Below the pieces are notes generated by a model, which saw nothing but the letters and a program-made list of their open reading frames with translations, ran no database searches and was not told the origin of the DNA. Shown here in pieces: positions 11,011 to 22,870 of a stretch of 64,000 nt of DNA. The translations under genes and the position numbers were made by a program. Position 1 is the first letter of the stretch, and every line of letters starts with the position of its first letter. The DNA comes from Sipunculus nudus (taxonomy: Eukaryota; Annelida; Sipuncula; Golfingiida; Sipunculidae), in NCBI GenBank assembly GCA_026874595.1, contig CM049322.1, positions 10,628,400 to 10,692,399 of the forward strand. Direction: 5' to 3'.

Positions 11011-12196
11011 TGTAGCTGAAACCGATACACGGAAATTCAGCGCTGATAAACAATATTAAACTCATATTTCATATATCAAATGCCACGTGGTAGCGGTATC
11101 ATCACGATAGGATAAGTCCAATACCCTCTCCTCGTAATACGAGTGAACTACCGACTACACATAATTTTAGCGCTAAGACAATTCATGACGGTATCTACAT
11201 AATATAGGGTCAGCGCGAGACCCTTCCCCCATATACGGATGCCTCGATATGCGAGTGAATTACCAACAAAGCTAAAGTTAAGAATAGTCGCAATACCTGC
11301 ATACAACATATTATTTAATAGTACATAAAGAGGATAACTCGAATAGTTAATTATACGTATAAAGAAGGCGAGAAAATAGGTAAGCACAGTAAACTCAGTA
11401 TGCCCAGGTGTGTGTAAGGAAGTTATGGTAAGGTTGCATATCGATAATTATAGTGTGACAATGTTACAGAAAACGAATTAATAACAACTTTTGACAATAT
11501 TATGACAAATACATATCAATGTTCTTATCAATCAGCTTACTTATCACACTTCTATATAGGATAGTAAAGGGTACTAAGCAAGTATGCTACTCTTCAGTCC
11601 ATAGTCCTTATCCAAGCATGATGACAATACAAAATACAAAAATTGTGCAGTATCTCACTAGCTGTGAGATCTAAGGTAAATTATAATACACCAATATTTG
11701 TTACGTAAGACTGTGCTTTGAACACTAAATTTATACAACAACATGAGATTTGCTGACATATGGCCTGTGTCAGTAACATTTACTTTGTATATATAACGCT
11801 TGGAAGACGCTTCGAAGAAAACATTCCTCAACTCCCTATAGGACGATTGCCGGTCTCAGCGTTTGATTCGAACTGAACTGTTAATATATTCGAGCATGTA
11901 ATAAATGCAAATGAAACTTAGCTTATCCTAAATATGCAGGTTGGATAAAGAAATATAAGAAATTAATAATGTTTTGATATATTACACTCTATTTAATGTT
12001 TCATCGCAAAAAAATTAATTTGGAGAAAAGATATGCTTTGTTTTTGGTTAAAAAAAGAGAGGGACATTTTGTAAAGCCTAAATTATATTGTCTAATCAAA
12101 ATATAATTTAAACTATTTACATGTTAAAATTGACCATTTCTGATGGAAGGTCAAACTTCTGTCCCACATAGACTTTTTCATGCAGCAACTAGAGTT
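11010..12196. other. non-coding stretch 3' of the methyltransferase gene
   Basis: AT-rich sequence with no recognisable exon, RNA gene or element. It would contain the 3' UTR of the gene ending at 12,197. An AATAAA-type signal cannot be assigned with certainty. Confidence 0.5.
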
Positions 12197-12381
12197 TTAT
12201 ATCAGGTGCACAATCGTGAGGTTGGTCACGAGCAGTTTTTCATCATCTTCCGTAGCAAGGTATTTTAAATACTCGATGGCTTTATTCACCGTTGCTCTCG
12301 GTAAATTGCGGCGAGCATCTTGATCAAACAGAATGAAATTTAGCAGAGAATTTCCGATATCGTCGTCGGCTAACAGGGGAG
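12197..12381 (-). CDS. HNMT: histamine N-methyltransferase-like protein, exon 4 (last)
   Basis: The final exon follows an ATTGTAG acceptor and carries residues 213-273 and the stop. It reads APLLADDDIGNSLLNFILFD, then a helical stretch and ...LLVTNLTIVHLI at the end. This corresponds to the family's C-terminal segment (a D-x-x-x-G-x-x-LLxFL motif, then a terminal beta strand). In human HNMT, Asn283 near the C terminus contacts histamine. Here the equivalent position is T or the adjacent N, depending on alignment. Joining to exon 3 is in phase and gives one continuous 273-residue frame. Confidence 0.85.
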
Positions 12382-12605
12382 CTACAATCGGACAAACTCC
12401 AATCATCCATTTGAGACAACCAACGTGTATGGTTTGTGTATCAAAAGTTAACTAAAGAACAACATGAGGTAGTATATCAGGATTACATCTGTAATTTTTT
12501 ATTCTACAGTTTATGATTTTATGTGCATCGGAAACGTAATATATGAAATGAAGATGCGGAAAAAAATAACAAGGTGTGATATCATATGCATGTATATGAT
12601 ATTCA

Positions 12606-12606
<1 letters not shown>

Positions 12607-12648
<42 letters not shown>

Positions 12649-12670
12649 TATATATACATATATATATGTG
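12607..12670. repeat. (TA)n microsatellite
   Basis: Alternating TA for about 35 bases, then interrupted TATATTATATATA, followed by a short TG run. It lies in intron 3 of the methyltransferase gene. A (TG)n tract occurs at 12,907-12,923 in the same intron. Confidence 0.9.
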
Positions 12671-13132
12671 TGTGTGTAAACAGTCTTTGGTGTTTTCTAT
12701 TTTGGTATCAATGCCGAGGGTTCCAAGCATGACAATATACGGGATTATGACAATATTGCATTATATCAAATGGTCAGATTTACTATTGTTTATATAATTT
12801 ATGAAATGGTTTGGTATTTCATATTTATGTGAAAATAAACGGGATTTTCTATTGACCGATATAACCCAAAGTGGGCTCGACAGTATATGATTTTTATGAA
12901 ATTACATGTGTGTGTGTGTGTGTAAACAGTGTTTTGTGTTTTGCTATTTTACGAATTTTGAATAATTTTCCAGCCGGAAAGGAGGTTTCCCATGTTGACT
13001 TCATATGGAGCCTATATCTAGCACGTATTTTATTTATCTCAACAATAGATTCCTGTTCGTAAACACAACAGTACTTGATGATATAATAACAATTTTACGC
13101 TTCTGAATTACAAAAGTTATTACAGGACTAAC

Positions 13133-13273
13133 CAATATCTAATGTGTAGAATATTTCCTGTTTGTCGTAATGTATACCATTCTCCTTCAAGGCCGCCTCC
13201 ACGTGCTCGGCTGTGTTACTTTCAGACTGTGGTAACTGTCCTACAAGATGGTTTGACACGGAATACCACCCAG
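13133..13273 (-). CDS. HNMT: histamine N-methyltransferase-like protein, exon 3
   Basis: This 141-base exon has a TCACAG acceptor and a GTTAGT donor and carries phase 1 at both ends. It reads GWYSVSNHLVGQLPQSESNT and continues to NGIHYDKQEIFYTLDI. The opening S-G-W, formed across the junction with exon 2, matches the GSSGW turn of HNMT. The closing FYTLDI matches the strand before the C-terminal domain (LLSTMDI in human). It is too interrupted by introns to stand out as an ORF and was found from splice sites and homology. Confidence 0.85.
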
Positions 13274-13689
13274 CTGTGACAAAATATGTAACCCTCATTG
13301 AGATTTTGAAAGAAAATATACAGCATTATACATTATTTGACTCATATGTATATTGGAACGAAAATTGAATGTACACTGTGATATCTCAAACGTGTCAAGC
13401 CTCCATAATGCAATTTATTATATTTTGCATATCTATCACCATTGTATTCATATTCCACTGAATTAGGTATGACCCATCTAAACTTTCACAATTTTCTGAT
13501 GATAAAAATAAGGTTTTTAAGAAGTTTTTTTTTTATTTTCTTTTAGCAAATTTTCGAAATTTTAAAACACATATGCCTCTTCTCCAACTAAAAAAAAATA
13601 GTCCATAGAAAATAACACTTATAAAAAAGTTTCAGATATATATTTAGTATTTCGTTTCAGTCACCACTATTTGTGCAATATATACTTAC

Positions 13690-14016
13690 ATCCACCAGTG
13701 TCTGTTAGAGCAACTATCGACCCTCCGGGCGCAGTAATTCCGAAATATTTTCGCAGTGTTGATGCCAAATCCCTACCAACAAAATACAATGAATGGACGA
13801 AAATAATTAAATCAAATGTTTGTTTTGCATGGCCTGACTCAAGAAATTCTTCTGATTTCATCTGTAACATGTTAAATTCCACATCCGCGTATTTTGGGTT
13901 GTTGGCAATGTTAGATCTGAATCGAGTCATCTGTATTGGACTCGGTTCCACAGACGTGTACTGAACCGGACGACCAGTCGATAAGATGTAGTCCAGGATA
14001 ACTTCATCCGGATCCC
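13690..14016 (-). CDS. HNMT: histamine N-methyltransferase-like protein, exon 2
   Basis: This is the core of the Rossmann-type SAM-dependent methyltransferase fold (residues 57-166). After the glycine loop completed with exon 1 (ILSVGSGPG|DPDEV), the acidic residue that binds the SAM ribose is in YTSVEPSP (E80). FDLIIFVHSLYFV (residues 124-136) is the motif-IV-like strand, and APGGSIVALTDT is the following strand. In human HNMT the strand carries Gln143, which touches histamine. Here it is H131, so the natural substrate may not be histamine. The acceptor is TTATTAG and the donor is TGTAAGT; both agree with phase 1. Confidence 0.9.
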
Positions 14017-14082
14017 CTAATAAAATAGTGTTACAGAAAAAAAGCACGCATAAACACTTTTGATATATTAGCAGGGTATATG

Positions 14083-14083
<1 letters not shown>

Positions 14084-14161
<78 letters not shown>
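14084..14161. repeat. compound (CT)n(TA)n microsatellite
   Basis: About 40 bases of CT repeat pass directly into about 36 bases of TA repeat, in intron 1 of the methyltransferase gene, some 70 bases upstream of the exon 2 acceptor. The same compound order recurs at 38,167-38,352. Confidence 0.95.
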
Positions 14162-14164
<3 letters not shown>

Positions 14165-14640
14165 TATATGTAAATTTTTAATATTACAGTTACAGTTTAG
14201 TTGTTTTAGTTTTAGTTATCATTTTTTGATATTTATATAAAGATAACTAAAGTTTACCTCTTATTACTATTTCTATCACAGGGGTATCTATCACTTTTAC
14301 TTTTTCTGTTACTGATATAGAAAGATATTATAGTCAAGTTAGTGTATTATTTATGAGATTGAACTATTTAAAGTCTTAACGAGAATTATTTTTAACAAAA
14401 AAGTATTACACTATATATTTTTAGGTGGTTAGAAACGCTAATACCTATCATGAGGATGCATATATGATCTGATCACTGTTGTTTTTTTTTCTTGCACGTA
14501 TATTTTTATTTCATTACAGATGTCAACTTGTTGACATATAAGATCAGAAATGCTGGGTATACTTCTGAATGTGCACATGGGTCATGGTTGAAGGAAATGA
14601 TGCACGTAACAATAATTATATATCATCAATCGTTTACAGA

Positions 14641-14749
14641 AGCAGCGCCTCTGATTGTCAAGATTTTGGCCACCAAGAGCAAGATAGAGCTTAATGATGT
14701 ATTCTTATATGGCTCAAACTTGCACTGGCAGGTACTCTTGGGTATGTAG
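14641..14749 (+). CDS. possible further exon of the THAP gene (speculative)
   Basis: A TTTACAG acceptor at 14,634-14,640 is followed by an open frame EAAPLIVKILATKSKIELND and then VFLYGSNLHWQVLLGM, stop at 14,747-14,749. The phase needed to continue from the preferred exon 3 (one base carried over, completing GAA) keeps this frame open. The alternative exon 2/3 phase hits a TGA. A weak GTACTC donor after HWQ could extend it instead. It would lie 7 kb downstream, inside intron 1 of the opposite-strand methyltransferase gene. No domain is recognised and a chance ORF is possible. Confidence 0.2.
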
Positions 14750-15166
14750 CACCAATGCACACCACCTTCATCATTCCTGACCCCTGCCTGTGTTTACAGT
14801 CAGCACACTTTAGGCAATCAGTGGACTAAAAAGAGTATGTTCAGTATTCTTTGCTCAAAAGCTGAATGACCAACCACACCAAACGTTTGTGTAAAACTTG
14901 AAAATAATTACCATGTGTTGATATATAATTGTATAATGAAAAACTGGCTCTTGTTTTCACACAATTTAAAATATTTTTATGAAATAAACTAATAAATAAT
15001 CAACATTCGAATTTCCATATAAACACATTTTATTCAAGTTAAATTCAAAAGGGTCTCATAAGAAGTTTAAATTGAAAAATCACATTGTGTGAGCAGTTGC
15101 GGTTTCAGCCACTTTAATACAATGTATATTATCTGTATTCGAATGAGTTCAATAAGAAATACATAC

Positions 15167-15335
15167 CAGGTCCACTTCCAACCGAAAGGATGCTTATATC
15201 TCCTGTCTCTTTCTTGAATATGGTTCTTGGGCTATGGTTTAATACATTCTTAAGCCATTCTTTGCTTGATTCCAACTGGGTCGAATATTGGTAGTAAACA
15301 TGGAGATCATCGTCGTAACCTGGGTACATTTCCAT
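15167..15335 (-). CDS. HNMT: histamine N-methyltransferase-like protein, exon 1
   Basis: The first coding exon starts at ATG 15,335 and ends in a GTATGT donor after 56 codons plus one base. It contains an N-terminal helical region (MEMYPGYDDD..., then SSKEWLKNVL) and SAM-binding motif I (ILSVGSGPG). The four exons (169, 327, 141 and 185 bases) total 822 bases, 273 codons plus stop, close to the 292 residues of human HNMT. The gene is cytosolic by family. It should transfer a methyl group from SAM to a small amine; the exact substrate is unknown. The exon lies inside duplication copy B while exons 2-4 lie just outside. Confidence 0.9.
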
Positions 15336-15408
15336 ACCTCCGCAGTTTTGGAATTGTTATATTCCGTACTTTGTCAATTTGTCTTTCGGTACACCTGTAC
15401 AATAAACG

Positions 15409-15420
15409 ATTATATATACC
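15409..15420 (-). promoter_or_regulatory. TATA-like box upstream of the methyltransferase gene
   Basis: TATATATA-type sequence (minus strand GGTATATATAATCG) lies about 75-85 bases upstream of the start codon. It is conserved as TATATATA at 8,263-8,270 in copy A. Its position suits a TATA box with a short 5' UTR, but AT-rich context makes the call weak. Confidence 0.3.
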
Positions 15421-18400
15421 TCGAATTTGTTACTTTGTATATGTTATCTGATAGTGGGAGGTTTACTTAATCATGCAAACTAAACAAAGTTAGTGGTGCA
15501 TTTCCGAGATTATTTATATACCTCGATTTTTTTCATTATATTTCTTTTCTGATCACGGTGTTCGGGACGTATGTTTACTATTAATGTGGGCTACGAGAAT
15601 ATTATGTTACCAGTTATTTTTGCGCCCCCTTGTGGCAACTACGTGTATTATGTATGTGTGACGACTATGGCAGCCATTAAATGTGTTAACTGTTAGGCTC
15701 CTCGTTGGTGGAGCGGTTGTGTCTCGTTCCTAGAATAACATCCTACAAACACACGGGGCCAACGTAATTATACAAACGACACAAAGTGTACAGTTCCTTT
15801 GCATAAATTCTTCATCGTATTAATTTCAAAACCAGAAATAAAAATATACACCGTATGAGCCATGACGCTCGTTTAATTTGAAACCAAGAGAAGGGGGAAG
15901 TTAAAGCTTGTAAAACAAATGATATTTCTGAGAAATTTGGTCTTTCATTTGAATGTTAATTGACAGATCGCTCAGGTTCTGAGGTGCACAAACGTGTTAA
16001 CACAAAGGACCTATCGGTACCTGCTGGGACGTGAAGTTTATTCTTACTGTGTCCAACAAATGATATGTGTACGTGTTGCAATATGCACCGATACCTGTAA
16101 ATGTAATTAATAAAAAAAAATACAAGTAAAACTGCATAGAGCAGAAATGTTGTTTCTGCCGGAAAGAATTCGGTTAAGCAACGGAATAAAAGACATCCCC
16201 TGAGCCCCGATGCCTTTCATTGCGCTACGTTAGTTGAGCTCGAAGCAAGACCAGTGCGAGTTGCAAGATGCATCTTGTTGCTTGCCGAAAATTAAAGTTA
16301 GTTGACATTCTTTATCGTTAAACAGTGAAAAGGAGTTTCATCGGAACCATCAAATTCCCAGTAACCTTATACGACGACACATAATCTAAACTCGGATCTT
16401 TTAATATCAGATACACTAAATATGATTTTTACACAGCATATCCTCTTTAATTTATGGGCGTAACCCTGTTTTGACAATTCCCAAAATCAACCAACACACG
16501 TTAGTTATTTTCCAGACTAAACCTATGGTTAAATGTAGTCTATTCATGAGGTATGAACATGTATAAGATGATATTTACGATATATACTACATGGAGATAT
16601 GATTATGAAACCGCTGGTATGTTTGAATGCTGCATAGTTAATAGTATATATAAAACAAAATCCCTATGAACATTTATTTATAACCCACACGCATACTTGT
16701 TAGGAGCGATGATTTTGCCATATTTAACTGATCGGATAGAATTGTGATCTTTGTCATTTTTACTTACAATTATCTCCGTGACTGTATCCTATAAAGCGTC
16801 CTGTTGTTCCTAGAATGGCAATATAAAATAAAAAAAAAAATAATCATTCATGGCCAAGGTCTAAATATATCATGCCTAAACATATCAAAACATTTCATTA
16901 TGACTAATTATCCGGTGTAAATTGAGCAGACTCATTGAGGTATGTAAAAATCTGCATTAATAAAATTCTGATTGATTTTTTATTATCATTGATTAATTAC
17001 TCTTTCAATATCAACGTGTTTTATGTACCCAAATCTCTAAAATCTGCAATATTTTAAATACTCAATTGCACAACAGAAAAATATGTATTACCTTAAGTTA
17101 AAGAGTCACAAATGATCAAAGTGAATGTGGCGTGCATGTTTATTAATAAGAATTAGTTTTGTTCAAGGTACCATTTTTTATTGGGTGCATATACTAATTA
17201 ATAAATTTTCCTGTCATTGAGGTTTATTTTTATAATAGTTTATTCTAAATAAAGATGCATTATTAACAATACTCTCACTTTGATCAAGATGTTAATCATG
17301 GATATAGCATTGTGTACATTTCCTGCAGGTAAAACAATTGAACATTTCGGTTTCACAGACCAGATATACTGTTGCGGATGTCAAATGAATCAACGCAAGT
17401 TGTGACGCATACACCTTTATTGAGGACAAACAAGCTTATCACGCACGTCGTGCATAGGATAAAAATGAAAAGAAAAGGCACAAAAGTGATGAAACTAAGA
17501 AAAAGAATATGTGGTAATAAAACAAATGTTACAGCATGCACAAATTGATAAATACACAAAATATGACAGAAAATAAAGCTTGGAATGCATACATCATCAT
17601 GTATCAAATATATCTCCAAATACCATTGGTTACACACCCAAGACAAACCACATCTGATTTTGTAAACTCCCATATTTAACAGAGAATCCAATATACAGAC
17701 ACGTCTATGGATGCACGGTTGATGTTATGAATAAGGGAATATCGGAAATATTGCAACTTACAGCATAGAGCTATCGCAGCGCAGTCAGGGCCTAGCGTGG
17801 TTCCAATAACACAGAAACTCCTACTCAAAATTAAAAGGCTGATTCAATTTTAAAAATACCCATTGAAAATACCAATTTATAGGTATATATTTACAGTTGC
17901 ATTGGCGAAATTCCGGAATGGTCATTTTTAACAAGATTCCAACCCGGATGCATTAAGAAGCAATTACAGAAGCTGGTACAGAAAAAGCACACTTTTGAAC
18001 AAAGAAACTGGCAAGAAACACAAGCGAAAGCGCAGTAAAACAATGCACAACTACTGTAAGTATAGCGGCAAACCAGAACATGAAGAGAGAAGTGCTCCGC
18101 CTGCGAATCTGTGTGCACCAAGTGTAAGAAACGTTATCGATTGGCAATAGTGACAAGCGAAACAGGCCATACAGTGCAGGCCAACATCATGTCGGGGAGG
18201 AATTAAAACATACAGTACATGGCAAAACGTCAGTGCTAACACACACAAGTGACAGAACTGAGACACTTTGCTTACAACTTGACTTGAGAGCTACATGCAG
18301 CACCGTGCCATTGAATCATTATCAGAAACTCACCGATCAACCGCCGAAACCTTCAGCAACCAAGCTAAAGCTTTACACGGATCCACCGTTCTGACAATCG

Positions 18401-19859
18401 CAAAGATGAATCTGAAATGACGAGTTCAGTGAGCAATCAGTACTTATGTACCGAGTTTCCTTCCGCAGTTCAGAGTCCGGAGATGCGTGTTTTGAATAAT
18501 AAGATATTTCTAACACTCTATGGAGTGCATACTTGAGACTAAAGAAACAGTATCAAGTAATGGTTAATAGTGTGTACCAACCACTTGACAATGGAAAACA
18601 TGCCATGTGTGTAACATGTTAGGAATTTTAAATCACTCAGTGAACCAGGTGCAAATACCAATAGTGCCTGTGTTACACTCCTTAAACAGTTACAAAATGT
18701 AACAGTATTTATAACTTTCGCCATATAAGTCAAGAGTATTTCTTGGGCCCTTGGGACATATTCCCCGTTTTGCGTCCCTGTTTGCACTGGCGCATCCTGG
18801 TGTCCTTATACTACGGTCGACCACTGTTTTGAATCTAAAACCGGGTTGAATTCTGTAATGACGGTCTTTCTAAGGCTTAGGCCTTAGCCCTTTACTCCTG
18901 CTTAGGCTCTCCTATGAGCTAGTTACGGTTCCAGTAGGGTTATGGAATGGTTTTCAGCAGATTATCCTCGGTTATCCACGGCCCAAAGAGGGTTCCATTA
19001 GGTCACTAGTACGGTCGCCCCCGTTTTGGCAGGGCGCCAGTGCAGCATGAATATGTTTACTGAGTTCACTAGGGTCCAATACGGTGCTTACCGGAGGCCA
19101 CACGGGCTCACCCCGAAATATAAATACTTATTTTGCTAATTGATCAATCAATTTTAATGATTTTTGTACTGTAATAAGCATCTATAACAATTAGAAATAT
19201 CCTCTTTCATTTATTTTTCTGACAAACATTTATTGAAGAAAAAAAGCAACAGAACTATGCATTTATGCAATATTGATGTCTGTGGCATATAAAAATCAGG
19301 GAAACTGGCTGCAACGATTTAATGATTACAGCAACATTACAACAGGAAGTTTATTCAGGAAAAGGAGGCCTGGGCCTGTAGATCTAATTAAGAGTATACA
19401 AATATTCTTACATTTAAACAGCTGTAACATAATGTTACTTAATTAACATATATGTATGTGTACTGGTGGCTTTTATCACACAAATATAACTTTATTGTTT
19501 TAACATTAAAGACTTGCAATTTGTCTTTTAATAACTGAAAAATGTAACTAAAATTTACTAAAGTATATAATACAAAAAAATAAATAAATACACTTAATGG
19601 AAACATTAAACAGTTTTGTTACACATTCCCCTCATACTTACAACATCGGGTGTATTCTCAAGGTATATTATGTAATCAAAGTTTATATTTTGTAATCAAA
19701 ATCATTACAGGAGATTACCATTATAATTGTAAAATACCTGCATCCCCATCACAATTACTAAATTTCAGAACATAATTATACACTACAATCCAGTCGTCAT
19801 TCAATACAAAAATGAACTTTTAAAGATGAACCCAAATATTGAGTAGGTTTCTTACAAAG

Positions 19860-20541
19860 TCATTTCATATACTTTTCTCTTAATTTGAAACCATGATATT
19901 CATGTACTGCAAATCTGATTATTTCTTTTTCTTCACTTAAGTTAAAAACCCTTATACAATTTTCCCTATTTGGTGCATGTAGACCCTTTCTAACATATTT
20001 TCCCCTCAAATCATTATATAACAAACATTCGTGTACAAAATGGTACTCATCCTCTATTAAATTGAAATCATGAATAATACCAAATTTACATATTCTTTCT
20101 ACTCTATCCATTTGCGTATTTCTTCCCTTTTCAATCATCACATCATGACATGAACATCTCAATCTGGCTAGCGCTTGTTTATGCTTGGGATAAGTCACAT
20201 ACAATAAATATTTCTCCATTGAGAGCCTAGATTTAAAAAATCCATATAAATTTAATTTAGTATTTAATTCTACATCACGAGACCAGTTTTGTACTGCCAT
20301 ATCAATAATTCTTTCCTTTATTTTAGCCAAAAATATTTTTATGTCCCATACTTCTTGATTCATCCACACATATCCGAAACCTGCGCCTCATATTATGCTT
20401 CTTATATGAGTAACCAATTTTTTTTTTATTCATATCTAGATTAAACAGCATATTATATATACTTTTTGGATATCTATTTTTCCAGTTTTGTACTAATTTT
20501 GACCAATATTTTACACATCCTAATAACTGACCGATATACAT
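19860..20541 (-). pseudogene. LINE ORF2 fragment: C-terminal region with zinc-knuckle-like motif
   Basis: Two overlapping frames (20,323-20,541 and 19,860-20,369) continue the ORF2. The longer one ends with LARLRCSCHDVMIEKGR, then RICKFG, IEDEYHFVHECLLYNDLR and GKYV. C-x-F/G ... EDE-x-HF-x-x-x-C-x-x-Y-x-x-LR is the common C-terminal motif of vertebrate and invertebrate LINE ORF2 proteins. A frameshift separates the two pieces, so the copy is dead. Confidence 0.75.
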
Positions 20542-20798
20542 TGGATGCCTTCAAATCTCTCCCAATAATGCCGGGTTCGGAGCTGAAGAGCTAATTTTAT
20601 AATGTACTTGCAAAATTTATATTGCACCTTTTCAATTATTTCACATCTTTCATAGCCCAACAGTTCAGAACCATATAATAATACCGGAGTGACCATACCA
20701 TCAAGTAGATTAAATAGCTGGCTCACTGATAAACAATTATATTTCCTATAAAATTTTAATTTAATCCTGTGCCACAAGTGGCAAGTGATTTTAATCAT
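20520..20798 (-). pseudogene. LINE ORF2 fragment: post-RT connection region
   Basis: The 92-residue frame contains LSVSQLFNLLDGMVTPVLLY and GSELLGYE, then IEKVQYKFCKYIIKL. This is the standard connection region after the reverse transcriptase (x-P-V-L-L-Y-G-S-E-x-W-G ... I-E-x-V-x-x-K-F-x-K-x-I-L). The frame shifts near 20,530. Confidence 0.75.
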
Positions 20799-20879
20799 GA
20801 CCTCCCTGATGAAAAGCTATCCCCATTGAACTAGCGAGGAGTCACAATGTCAGCTTTGTTTACTGATTTCAATATACTC

Positions 20880-21034
20880 ACTCGTTCTGACGAAGGCTTC
20901 AAGGCTAACTGAAAATTTAGCAACAGTCTGTGTATGTGATCTACATAATAAAATTAATTGAAATGTTGGCGTTGATGTCTCTCTCCTGTTTATGTAAACT
21001 GACTGTCATAAACAAGCACTCGAAGAATTTAGAA

Positions 21035-21082
<48 letters not shown>

Positions 21083-22870
21083 AGAGAGAGAGAATGTGTG
21101 TGTTTTGTAAGACGTAACAAGCAGTTATTTCGAACAGTTACAAGTGCACGTGAATTTTAAAATATATAAAAAATATTCATACTTGGCTTTCGGCCGCGGC
21201 AAATCCTTTGGATCAATGTGATGTGTAAGGCCCTGCAATACACAGCCATGCTTCGATAATGCACATACATATAAGTGTTTCATAATATAGCATGTGTAAG
21301 ATAAGAAACACTTTCTTCTGTGTTACTGTAAGGCTGTCACTGACAACTGATACTTGCAAGGATATTAACATGGCTAAAACTGAAACTTGACTTGGCGGGA
21401 TACAGAAAATTGTTTTGATTTATTCCGATGTAACACCTGGATACGCAGAAATGTATTGCTAGAGGTTAACAACTGATAAAAGAAATAACTAACAAGCAAA
21501 CCCATGTGCCATCTGCGCACAGTTGTTTTGTAAGGCATAGCATTGTTGTATAGCCCATCCCTTCACCTACGCAAATACAGCTGCTCATTGTTCTTATGTA
21601 TTGTCATAAAGCTATCGATATTTGGGAAATTAGTACCAACACAAGAAAGGCACTGTTGTTTATTTAATGCGCCTCCATGCAAATAAAGTATACTGCACGC
21701 CAATCTTGGCATATGTTATGCCCACACAATGTTGCCACTGAGATAGCCATAGGTTGATTTTAACTAGATTACATGGACATTAAGGGGAATACCCAAACAT
21801 AGTTTAAACAATCGTCAATATTATATTCTGCACTTATGTTGCTTGTTTACTGCACAATAATTGTATCTTTTTCGTATATTTTGTAAATACCCAAACCTAG
21901 TTTAAACTAAATTATACTGGTAAATGGGATATATATTCCGCAGAATCAATGTAATGAATAGGCTTGCCTGACCAGTTTATAGAACTGGTTTGCTCCTTCG
22001 GCACAATGAATGGTATATTTTAATACAAAGAGAAATGATTTTTTAAATGAATTTCACTCCTAATCTTCATGGATAGATTTTTATTATTGACCATCAATCA
22101 AGGAGATCGACTTATGTTGAATAAAGAAATTACTTAGGGCATCGTAGATGTGACACAAAATATATATTTTACATATTGCATATATAACGTGTTAGTTGTA
22201 TTATTAATATAGATGTATTGGCGAATTTATCAAGCGTTTCATGATACTTTCTGCAGCTCATAATGTGTAATCTATTGAAATATGCACATCTCTTTTTGCT
22301 ATTATAATCAGAGGAAATTTATGTAGGTACAGTTGTAGGTCTTGCCCAGTTTGGCCTCAAACATGAATATGGACTATTTGGTAAAACGGTTGTAATTCAG
22401 TGTTAAGGCTTGAGAGATTAGACATGGTTTCATAGAGACAGAATCATGTTACTTCTTGGGTCAAATTTAGCTAAACCAGTCCAGTGTACTGCTTTTGGTA
22501 GCATTTTATTAGCTGTCAGTGTCTATACTACAGGCCTCGTCATACCTGGCGACAGTTGCAGTCAAGAGGCTTTTAAAAACGTGTAACTAAGCCTACATTT
22601 TGTGGCATTGGCACCTTTTCCACCTTATGTAGTCTCGTCAGAAATTGAGCCTTTTCCTGAAAATGAAATTGCTATGGTATCGTTTACAGCTCTCTGTTTG
22701 ACAGGACTGGTGATTTGTTACAATTATATTTTGTTCATTTATATAAGGAGTCTGGATTAAGAAATTTTTATTTCATGGATGGAGACATGGATTGGATATA
22801 GTGGTGTAACCACTGTTCCATCTGTCTAGAAGTAAGAAATCGTCTTGGCGGTCAAAACGGCTGTTACATA
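20880..22870. repeat. diverged duplicate F (pair of 43,388-45,380)
   Basis: It shares the same order of segments with 43,388-45,380: TGTGATCTACATA near the left, a TA/TG microsatellite, a TTTCGGCC-C-G segment, GTTTGCTCCTTCGGC in the middle, and CTTGGCGG(T/C)C(A/C)AAACGGCTGTT at the right end. Divergence is substantial, with many indels. No transposase, RT or terminal repeats were identified, so it may be an old segmental duplication or an unclassified repeat. Confidence 0.75.
21037..21082. repeat. (TA)n(TG)n microsatellite
   Basis: TA repeat passing into TG repeat, then AGAGAGAGAG. The matching site in the duplicate is the (TA)n tract at 43,536-43,592. Confidence 0.95.

Larger units (their letters stand above)
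14946..19318. repeat. segmental duplication copy B
   Basis: This holds live exon 1 and 5' flank of the methyltransferase gene, then about 3.9 kb of non-coding sequence. From 17,000 to 19,318 it parallels C (27,700-30,107) closely, including the block at 18,830-19,110 with the hairpin CTAAGGC-TTA-GGCCTTAG. Similarity to C stops abruptly after GGCTGCAACGAT at 19,318. Relative to A and C it lacks the roughly 320-base block found at A 8,782-9,103. Confidence 0.9.
19330..20800 (-). mobile_element. LINE 3' portion, 5'-truncated
   Basis: On the minus strand, three overlapping frames read as the end of a LINE ORF2: the post-RT connection segment, a variable linker, and a C-terminal zinc-knuckle-like region, followed by about 500 bases of possible 3' UTR toward 19,330. 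It starts abruptly near 20,800, as expected of 5' truncation in target-primed reverse transcription. It sits inside the interruption between duplication blocks B and D. Whether it belongs to the family of the 2A element at 1-1,756 cannot be told because the visible parts do not overlap. Confidence 0.75.

Noticed and set aside
17353-18266. Several overlapping minus-strand ORFs rich in C and F, repeated at 28,182-28,904
   Set aside because: They recur only because the segment is duplicated. Frames overlap each other on the same strand, no domain is visible, and the A copy does not keep them intact.
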